Below the pieces are notes generated by a model. The model ran no database searches. It was not told the DNA's origin and worked only from the letters and a program-made list of their open reading frames with translations. Of a stretch of DNA of 10,878 nt, positions 6,009 through 10,878 are shown piece after piece. This DNA is from DASPWW01 sp035461345 (GTDB lineage: Bacteria; Actinomycetota; Thermoleophilia; Solirubrobacterales; 70-9). Position numbers and translations under genes: made by a program. The stretch is from NCBI GenBank assembly GCA_035461345.1, contig DATHVJ010000030.1, positions 1 to 10,878 on the forward strand. Reading direction: 5' to 3'. Positions within the stretch are counted from its first letter, which is position 1. The number at the start of each line of letters is the position of its first letter.

Positions 6009-7697
6009 ATGGCCACCAGGCCGACCGAGGAACCGGCCGCGAGCGCGGAGAATGAGCAGGACGCCGACCGCGCCGTGTCGGAGGACCTCCATCGCTTCGT
6101 GGCGCCCGTCGTCGGCCCCGCCGACGAGCATCGATACACGGACTCCGGGATCGATGTCAAGCGGGCCTACGAGGAGGACGACGTCGCTCCCGGGCTCGAG
6201 GATCGGCTCGGCGAGCCCGGCGAGTACCCGTACACGCGCGGGATCCACCCCGGGATGTACCGCGACCGCCTGTGGACGATGCGCCAGTACGCGGGGTACG
6301 CGACCGCCGAGGAGACGAACCGGCGCTACCGCTACCTGATCGAGCACGGTTCGACCGGGCTGTCGATGGCGTTCGACCTGCCGACCCAGCTCGGCCGCGA
6401 CTCCGACGACCCGCTGTGCCGGGGGGAGGTCGGGCGGACCGGGGTCGCGATCGACACGCTCGAGGACATGCGGATCTGCTTCGAGCAGATCCCGCTCGAC
6501 GAGGTCTCGACCTCGATGACCATCAACGCCCCCGCGGCGATCCTGCTGCTCCTGTACGAGCTCGTCGCCGAGGAGCAGGGGGTCCCCGCTGACAAGCTCC
6601 GGGGCACGGTCCAGAACGACGTTCTGAAGGAGTACGTGGCGCGCGGCAACTACATCTACCCGCCGGAGCCGACGATGCGACTGACCACCGACACCTTCGC
6701 CTACTGCCGCGAGCGGGTCCCGAAGTGGAACACGATCTCGATCTCCGGCTACCACATCCGCGAGAAGGGGTGCTCCGCGGTGCAGGAGGTGGCGTTCACG
6801 CTCTCGAACGCGATCGCCTACGTCGAGGCCGCGCTCGAGACGGGCCTGAAGATCGACGAGTTCGGCCCTCGGCTGGCGTTCTTCTTCAACTGCCACAACA
6901 ACGTCTTCCAGGAGGTGGCCAAGTTCCGCGCTGTGCGCCGGATGTGGGCGAAGATCATGCGCGAGCGGTTCGAGGCCACGAACGACGCGGCGATGAAGAT
7001 CCGCTTCCACACCCAGACCGGCGGGGTGACCCTCCAGGCCCAGCAGCCCGAGGTCAACATCATCCGGGTTGCGCTGCAGGGCTTCGCGGCCGTTGCCGGC
7101 GGCACGCAGTCGCTGCACACGAACGGGTTTGACGAGGCGCTGGCGCTGCCCACGGAGCGCTCGGCGCGGATCGCCCTGCGCACGCAGCAGGTGCTCGCGC
7201 ACGAGTCCGGCGCCGCCGACAGCGCCGACCCGTTCGCCGGCTCGTACTTCATCGAGTCGCTGACCGACGAGATCGAGTCGCGGTCATGGGAGCTGATGGG
7301 GAAGGTGGAGCAGCTCGGCGGCTCGGTCAACGCGCTCGAGTTCATCCAGCGCGAGATCGAGGAGTCGGCGCTCTCCTACCACGAGCGGTACCGCACCGGC
7401 CAGGACCTGATCGTGGGCGTCAACAAGTACGTGACCGAGACCACCGACGACGTCGAGGTGCTGAAGGTCGACCCGGAGTCGGAGCGCCGCCAGCTGGAGC
7501 GGCTCGAGGCGTTCAAGGCGGCGCGCGACCAGGGCGCCGTCGAGGAGCGGCTCGAGGCCCTGCGGGACGCCGCCCGCGGCGACGGGAACCTGCTGTACCC
7601 GATCCGCGACGCGCTCCGCGACGGCGCGTCGATCGGAGAGGTGTGCGGGGCGATGCGCGACGTGTTTGGGGAATATCGAGGGGGAGCGTTCTTCTGA
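6009..7697 (+). CDS. Methylmalonyl-CoA mutase large (catalytic) subunit, no B12 domain
   Basis: A 562-residue TIM-barrel acyl-CoA mutase subunit that should interconvert methylmalonyl-CoA and succinyl-CoA by a B12-dependent radical reaction. RGIHPGMYRDRLWTMRQYAGYATAEETN, FDLPTQLGRDSDDP, TINAPAAILLLLYELVAEEQGVP, SISGYH and TQSLHTNGFDEALALPT are family landmarks. Y94, R212 and H249 align at a constant offset of 5 with Y89, R207 and H244 of the Propionibacterium enzyme, and A121 with its A116. 2-hydroxyisobutyryl-CoA mutases carry Ile and Asp at the Tyr and Ala positions, so methylmalonyl-CoA is the favoured substrate. The protein ends at GEYRGGAFF, before where the cobalamin domain (DxHxxG) would begin, so it belongs to the two-subunit type; the small B12 subunit is not in this window. 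The start at ATG 6009 is set by the -10 hexamer 8 nt upstream. Confidence 0.93.
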   Translation: MATRPTEEPAASAENEQDADRAVSEDLHRFVAPVVGPADEHRYTDSGIDVKRAYEEDDVAPGLEDRLGEPGEYPYTRGIHPGMYRDRLWTMRQYAGYATAEETNRRYRYLIEHGSTGLSMAFDLPTQLGRDSDDPLCRGEVGRTGVAIDTLEDMRICFEQIPLDEVSTSMTINAPAAILLLLYELVAEEQGVPADKLRGTVQNDVLKEYVARGNYIYPPEPTMRLTTDTFAYCRERVPKWNTISISGYHIREKGCSAVQEVAFTLSNAIAYVEAALETGLKIDEFGPRLAFFFNCHNNVFQEVAKFRAVRRMWAKIMRERFEATNDAAMKIRFHTQTGGVTLQAQQPEVNIIRVALQGFAAVAGGTQSLHTNGFDEALALPTERSARIALRTQQVLAHESGAADSADPFAGSYFIESLTDEIESRSWELMGKVEQLGGSVNALEFIQREIEESALSYHERYRTGQDLIVGVNKYVTETTDDVEVLKVDPESERRQLERLEAFKAARDQGAVEERLEALRDAARGDGNLLYPIRDALRDGASIGEVCGAMRDVFGEYRGGAFF

Positions 7698-7706
7698 GGC
7701 GCAAAC

Positions 7707-7732
7707 CGCGCGATGTGCTCGCACATCGCGCG
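7707..7732 (+). terminator. Perfect 11-bp hairpin after the mutase gene
   Basis: Arms 7707-7717 and 7722-7732 pair without mismatch around the tetraloop CTCG (7718-7721), beginning 9 nt after the mutase stop. Beyond one mismatch, two A-T pairs extend the stem. No run of T follows (ATTGGCTCTC), so it would be the U-poor type of terminator reported in actinobacteria, or an mRNA 3'-end stabiliser. Confidence 0.65.
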
Positions 7733-7792
7733 ATTGGCTCTCTGAACGCCCTTTCTCATCGCCGATTCGGGCAGGAGTGCGACGGGTGGGGC

Positions 7793-7798
7793 TAGAAG
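7793..7798 (+). promoter_or_regulatory. Imperfect -10 hexamer before the SRPBCC gene
   Basis: TAGAAG differs from TANNNT only in the last base and ends 9 nt before GTG 7808. This spacing matches the other candidate leaderless genes and favours 7808 over GTG 7802, which would be only 3 nt away. Confidence 0.3.
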
Positions 7799-7807
7799 TG
7801 CGTGCCC

Positions 7808-8137
7808 GTGTCAACGATCGAAAAGACCCTGGTCAAGTCGCCGCCGGAGCTGTGGGAGCTGGTCGACGACCGCGAGCTGATGCGGCGCTGGTCGGCCGCG
7901 CTGACCGGGACCACAGGCGAGGTGAACGTGCTGGAGCGCGAGCCGGGCGAGCGCCTGGCTTGGGAGGCCGCCGGGGCGGACGTGCGGATCGAGCTCGTCC
8001 TGGCCGAGAAGGGTTGGGGCACGAGCGTCTCGATCCGGATCGCGGGCGACGGTGTCGGCGAGGGCGGCGCCTCGACCCTGGACGGCCTGGTCGATGAGCT
8101 CGGATCCCCCCAGCGCCGCCCGTTCAGCCGCGCCTGA
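7808..8137 (+). CDS. Small SRPBCC (START-like) fold protein
   Basis: A 109-residue protein beginning MSTIEKTLVKSPPELWELVD. The opening beta strand followed by SPPELWELVDDRELMRRW is the usual first strand and helix of the polyketide cyclase/AHSA1-like SRPBCC fold. Alternating strands follow (GEVNVLEREPGERLAWEA, ADVRIELVLAEKGWGTSVSIRI) and the chain ends DELGSPQRRPFSRA. This is shorter than the usual 140-150 residues, but the C-terminal helix appears to be present. The fold makes a hydrophobic pocket, and the ligand is unknown. GTG 7802 would add two residues; 7808 is chosen on promoter spacing. The 3' end overlaps the next gene by 44 nt, so the two are probably co-translated. Confidence 0.65.
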   Translation: MSTIEKTLVKSPPELWELVDDRELMRRWSAALTGTTGEVNVLEREPGERLAWEAAGADVRIELVLAEKGWGTSVSIRIAGDGVGEGGASTLDGLVDELGSPQRRPFSRA

Positions 8138-8690
8138 CCCCGATCCCGAGATCCTCCTCGACGCCCTCGCCGACCGCGTCGTGGGCGCGCGCGAGCACGC
8201 CGACGCCACCGCGTCGTACGCGTTCGCGACCGCGGTCGAACTTGGGCTGGACCGGGACTTCTGCGGGACGGTCAGAACCGCCGCGCGCCTGCACGAGATC
8301 GGCAAGCTGTACATCCGCCGCGAGCTGCTCGCCCGTCCCGAGGACGAGCTCTCGCGGCGGGCGCGCGCCGAGCTCGAGTCTCACCCCGCCGCGGGAAACC
8401 TGCTGGCGCGCGGCGCGGGCTTCCCCGTGCCGGTATGCGAGCTGATCCTGCACTGCGGCGAGCGATTCGACGTCGGGGGCGAGGACACCCCCGACGTTCC
8501 GCTGGGCTCCCGGATCGTCGCCGCGGCGTGCGAGTACGACCGCCAGCTCGCCCGCCATACGGGTGACGAAGGCGGCGGCCGCCGGTGGGCACTGATCGCA
8601 ACGGTCGCGCAGAGCGGGTCGCGACTCGATCCGCTCGTCGTCGACGCTTTGGCCCGGGTGGTAGAGCGGGCGCAGGGCGCGGCGGGCTGA
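8094..8690 (+). CDS. Degenerate HD-GYP-like / HD-domain protein
   Basis: A 198-residue helical protein whose layout follows an HD-GYP domain. REHADATASYAFATAVELGL (33-52, H35) is the first helix, then AARLHEIGKLYIRRELL (63-79), HPAAGNLL (97-104), ILHCGERFDVGG (118-129) and PLGSRIVAAACEYDR (136-150). HD-GYP enzymes degrade cyclic di-GMP with metal ligands H...HD...H...HH...D. Here HD is H67-E68, HH is H120-C121, the GYP triplet is gone and the last ligand Asp is C146. K71 and H97 remain. Catalysis is therefore doubtful, and a binding or scaffold role, or a different phosphohydrolase activity, is possible. ATG 8094 is preferred; GTG 8052 would lengthen the overlap with the SRPBCC gene. No strong Shine-Dalgarno is visible, so coupling to the upstream gene is likely. 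Confidence 0.65.
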   Translation: MSSDPPSAARSAAPDPDPEILLDALADRVVGAREHADATASYAFATAVELGLDRDFCGTVRTAARLHEIGKLYIRRELLARPEDELSRRARAELESHPAAGNLLARGAGFPVPVCELILHCGERFDVGGEDTPDVPLGSRIVAAACEYDRQLARHTGDEGGGRRWALIATVAQSGSRLDPLVVDALARVVERAQGAAG

Positions 8691-8731
8691 GATCCGACTA
8701 GGTCGCTAACTGCGGACCCCGCCGACGCCGC

Positions 8732-8866
8732 GTGAGGCTGCGCGTCAGGTCGAAGGGCAAGGCGCGCAGGCGGCTGCGCAAGAAGGGCAAGGCCAAGGTC
8801 AAGGCGGAGGTCACCTACACGCCGGACGGCGGCGAGCCGATCACGCACGAGGACAAGCTCAAGCTT
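8732..8866 (+). pseudogene. Remnant of the basic C-terminal tail of a surface protein
   Basis: The frame encodes RLRVRSKGKARRRLRKKGKAKVKAEVTYTPDGGEPITHEDKLKL. It resembles the last part of many actinobacterial secreted Ig-like/repeat proteins, which end in a Lys/Arg-rich strand, VTYTPxGG and KLKL shortly before a stop. Here only this C-terminal piece is present, opened by an in-frame TAG at 8699-8701. The expected stop is missing and the frame continues into unrelated Arg/Ala-rich sequence to 8995, overlapping the next gene. This looks like a decayed fragment of a lost gene. A real short basic protein starting at GTG 8732 cannot be excluded, but there is no ribosome binding site. The family resemblance is from memory. 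Confidence 0.45.
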
Positions 8867-8907
8867 CAAGCGCCGCTGACGCGCGCGGCCGCACGCCGAT
8901 CGGCCCC

Positions 8908-8913
8908 TAGAAT
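8908..8913 (+). promoter_or_regulatory. -10 hexamer TAGAAT of the membrane-protein gene
   Basis: TAGAAT is the best match to TATAAT in the window and ends 9 nt before GTG 8923. No Shine-Dalgarno intervenes. It sets the start at 8923 rather than GTG 8992. Confidence 0.5.
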
Positions 8914-8922
8914 CGCCCCGCG

Positions 8923-10644
8923 GTGCGGGCCGAAGCTCTCCGAAATCGATTGGGCCAAGCACGCCTGCGCGCGCGGGCCACGCTCCCGGCGGTGACGATC
9001 ACCGATACGCGAGTCCGGGCTGTCCTCGCGGCGGCGATGGTGGTGGCGGCCGGGTTCATACTGTGGCTGGGCCGCCACACCTCGTTCACCGGGGACGAGC
9101 TCAACTGGATCATCGACACCCCCACCCTCGACGTACGGGGTGCCCTGCAGCCGCACGGTGGCCACCTGATTCTGGTCCCCCGACTCGTGTACGACGCGAT
9201 CCTGCACGTGTCGGGGGTCGGCTACCTGCCGTTCCGGCTTCTCACGATCGGGGCGGTGCTCCTCACCGCGGGGCTGTTCTTCGCCTTCGCCGCGCGGCGG
9301 ATCGGCGCGCTGGCCGCGCTGGCCCCAACCCTGGTGCTGCTCGTCTACGGCGCGGACCACGCCCACGTCCTGCAGGGCCCCGGGTTCACGGTGGTCTTCC
9401 CGCTGGCGACCGGGATCGGCGCGCTGCTGGCGCTGGAGCGAGAGGACCGCGCCGGCGACATCCCCGCCTGTGCCCTGCTCGTCGTCGGCCTCGCCACCTA
9501 CTCCACCGGAATCCCGTTCGTGGCCGGTGCGGCCGTGGCGATCCTGCTTGGCTCGGACCGCCGGCGCCGCGCGTGGGTCTTCCTCGTGCCGGCGATCCTG
9601 TACGGAGCATGGTTGCTGTGGTCCCAGCAGGAGACAGGCGCCGGGGCCGGAAGTCAGGTCACTTTCTCCAACGTGCTGCTGTTCCCGAGCTGGGCGTGGC
9701 AGTCGTTGTCGACCGTGGCCGCTGCCATCGTCGGGCTCGGCTACGAGTTCACCGCCGAGCAAGCGAGCCCCCACCGGCTCGTGACCGGGTGGGGGCCGGT
9801 CGTGGCGGCGGTCGCCCTCGCCGCGCTGGGCTGGCGCCTGTGGCAGGGGGGGATCCAGAGATGGCTGTGGGCCGCGATGGCGATCCCATCGACCCTGTGG
9901 TTGATCGGTGCCCTCGGGGCGCTCGACAGCCCGCTCGACGTGCCCGACAGCAGCCGCTACCTCTACCCGGCCGCGGTGGCCGTGCTGGTGGTGACCGTGG
10001 AGGCAGCCCGGGGGGTGCCGCTGGGACGCGGCGCGCTCGTGGCGATCTTTGCGGTGGCGGCGATCGGTGTCGCGACGAACGCACGCCTGCTCGGCGACGG
10101 CGCGGCGGGGCTGCGCGATGGCCTCGCCCTGCAGCGGGCTGGGCTCACCAGCGTGGAGCTCGCCGAGGGCCGGGTGGGCGGTGAGTTCGGCGGAGACCAG
10201 GTCGGCGCGATGCTGCGCGCGACGGGGGAAGGCGGCATCGCGACCGGCTATCTCCGGGCGGTGAGCGAGTTCGGATCGCCGGGATTCTCCCTCGTGGAGC
10301 TCAGGTCTCGACCCGAGCCGGTTCGCCAGGAGGCCGATCGGCTTCTGGCCGACAACCTCGACGTCCGGCTGCAGCCGAGCGACGCCCGGCCCACCGACTG
10401 CCGCCGCCTGCGCGGCGAGCCGGGCACGGGAACGAGCGTCGAGCTGCCACCCGGGGGGGCCGTGCTTCGCACCCCCACCTCGGCCGAGGTCCGATTGCGC
10501 CGCTTCGGCGCGAGCTTCCCGCCCGAGCCGTTCGGCGGGCTGACTGCGTCCGTTCCCACCTCGCTCGTCGTCCCCCGAGATGCCGCCCCGGACCCGTGGT
10601 ACGTCGGCGTCTCCGCGAGCGAGCTGGAGCTCTGCCTGCAATAG
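8923..10644 (+). CDS. Multi-pass membrane protein, GT-C-like, function unknown
   Basis: A 573-residue integral membrane protein with about 10 hydrophobic segments between residues 33 and 385 (first at 33-50, then about 103-124, 127-143, 155-171, 181-210, 217-233 and further pairs to about 385) and a soluble C-terminal part of about 180 residues. After the first membrane segment come FTGDELNWI (55-63, D58-E59) and ALQPHGGHLILVPRLVY (74-90). An acidic pair in the first external loop is what GT-C glycosyltransferases (PMT/ArnT-like) use for catalysis, and PHxxHLxLxP recurs in large uncharacterised actinobacterial membrane proteins. A lipid-linked-sugar transferase working outside the membrane is a reasonable guess but not shown. 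The start at GTG 8923 rests on the -10 hexamer; GTG 8992 would remove 23 residues before the first membrane segment. The TAG stop lies inside the next gene's -10 hexamer. Confidence 0.75.
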   Translation: MRAEALRNRLGQARLRARATLPAVTITDTRVRAVLAAAMVVAAGFILWLGRHTSFTGDELNWIIDTPTLDVRGALQPHGGHLILVPRLVYDAILHVSGVGYLPFRLLTIGAVLLTAGLFFAFAARRIGALAALAPTLVLLVYGADHAHVLQGPGFTVVFPLATGIGALLALEREDRAGDIPACALLVVGLATYSTGIPFVAGAAVAILLGSDRRRRAWVFLVPAILYGAWLLWSQQETGAGAGSQVTFSNVLLFPSWAWQSLSTVAAAIVGLGYEFTAEQASPHRLVTGWGPVVAAVALAALGWRLWQGGIQRWLWAAMAIPSTLWLIGALGALDSPLDVPDSSRYLYPAAVAVLVVTVEAARGVPLGRGALVAIFAVAAIGVATNARLLGDGAAGLRDGLALQRAGLTSVELAEGRVGGEFGGDQVGAMLRATGEGGIATGYLRAVSEFGSPGFSLVELRSRPEPVRQEADRLLADNLDVRLQPSDARPTDCRRLRGEPGTGTSVELPPGGAVLRTPTSAEVRLRRFGASFPPEPFGGLTASVPTSLVVPRDAAPDPWYVGVSASELELCLQ

Positions 10645-10647
10645 CAT
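10642..10647 (+). promoter_or_regulatory. -10 hexamer TAGCAT made from the preceding stop codon
   Basis: TAGCAT ends 8 nt before GTG 10656 and its first three bases are the stop codon of the membrane-protein gene. The spacing matches the other candidate leaderless starts. No Shine-Dalgarno is present in the 11 nt between the genes. Confidence 0.4.
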
Positions 10648-10655
10648 CGCTCGGC

Positions 10656-10878
10656 GTGGACGATCTCCCGGCGCACAGCGAAGCTGGGGAGGCCGTCGCG
10701 GTCGAGTTTCGCGACGCGACGAAGCGCTACGCGGGAACGACCGAGGACGCCGTAAGGGGACTGACGCTGGAGGTCCCGGCCGGCGAGATCTGCGTGCTCG
10801 TCGGCCCGTCCGGATGCGGGAAGACGACCGCGATGCGGATGGTCAACCGCATGGTCGAGATAACCGACGGCGACATCC
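10656..10878 (+). CDS. ABC transporter ATPase, osmoprotectant (ProV/OpuCA-like) type, 3' end off window
   Basis: The first 74 codons of an ABC ATPase are present: an N-terminal extension of about 13 residues, then AVEFRDATKRYAG, a short turn, and the Walker A motif GPSGCGKTT (50-58). After Walker A the sequence reads MRMVNRMVEITDGDI. The pattern MxNRxxEPTxGxI at this place is typical of glycine betaine/choline/proline importers (OpuCA, ProV), so uptake of a compatible solute is the most likely role. Walker B, the signature motif and any CBS domains lie beyond the window. The start is GTG 10656, 11 nt after the previous stop, without a Shine-Dalgarno. Permease and binding-protein genes should follow if the assignment is right. 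Confidence 0.8.
   Translation, partial: MDDLPAHSEAGEAVAVEFRDATKRYAGTTEDAVRGLTLEVPAGEICVLVGPSGCGKTTAMRMVNRMVEITDGDI

Noticed and set aside
5994..7202. 402-codon open frame antisense to the mutase
   Set aside because: Its composition is that of a reverse-frame shadow, and the sense strand encodes a highly conserved enzyme.
8695..8705. Small hairpin after the HD-like gene (CGAC-TAG-GTCG)
   Set aside because: A 4-bp stem without a U-tract is too weak to call a terminator.
8866..10647. 593-codon open frame antisense to the membrane protein
   Set aside because: It mirrors the hydrophobic gene on the plus strand. The translation is a low-complexity mix of Arg, Gly, Asp, His and Gln with no domain, as expected for a shadow frame in GC-rich DNA.
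1..10878. CRISPR array, tRNA/rRNA, insertion sequence, toxin-antitoxin or phage-defence system
   Set aside because: No spaced direct repeats, tRNA-like clover, transposase, terminal repeats or defence-type domains were seen. The genes present are glycan, metabolic, membrane and transport genes.

Overview
The window is very GC-rich throughout. Its tightly packed genes use GTG as well as ATG starts, and the proteins are rich in Ala, Arg, Gly and Glu. This suggests a high-GC actinobacterium; the protein types and the missing Shine-Dalgarno sequences fit Thermoleophilia (Solirubrobacterales/Gaiellales) best. That placement is inference from style, not a database result.

Left edge (1-530): a leftward DUF892/YciF-type ferritin-like stress protein, cut by the window edge, with a classical ribosome binding site and a good sigma-B-like promoter. 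Its short intergenic region is shared with the rightward operon.

Glycan block (531-5884): four rightward genes in close succession encode a UDP-glucuronate decarboxylase (UDP-xylose synthase), two GT4 glycosyltransferases and a StrF-like GT2 protein. A leftward SAM methyltransferase meets them tail to tail, and the two stop codons interlock. The genes look like part of a cell-surface polysaccharide locus that makes UDP-xylose, transfers sugars and methylates something. The first GT4 has no ATG/GTG/TTG start that gives a full-length protein, and it lies in the same frame as the decarboxylase, separated only by a TAG.

Metabolic gene (6009-7732): the large subunit of a two-subunit methylmalonyl-CoA-type mutase without a cobalamin domain, followed by a perfect 11-bp hairpin.

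Right part (7793-10878): a small SRPBCC-fold protein overlaps a degenerate HD-GYP-like protein. A remnant of the basic C-terminal tail of a surface protein follows, then a large multi-pass GT-C-like membrane protein. The start of an osmoprotectant-type ABC ATPase runs off the edge.

Recurring regulatory theme: several genes have no Shine-Dalgarno but carry a TANNNT hexamer 8-10 nt before the start codon, the arrangement expected of leaderless mRNAs. I see no CRISPR array, tRNA, rRNA, insertion sequence or defence system. No stretch longer than 300 bases lacks a gene. The most interesting items are regulatory (leaderless starts, an ATGA-coupled 8-codon leader, a possible CTG start) rather than a new multi-gene system.
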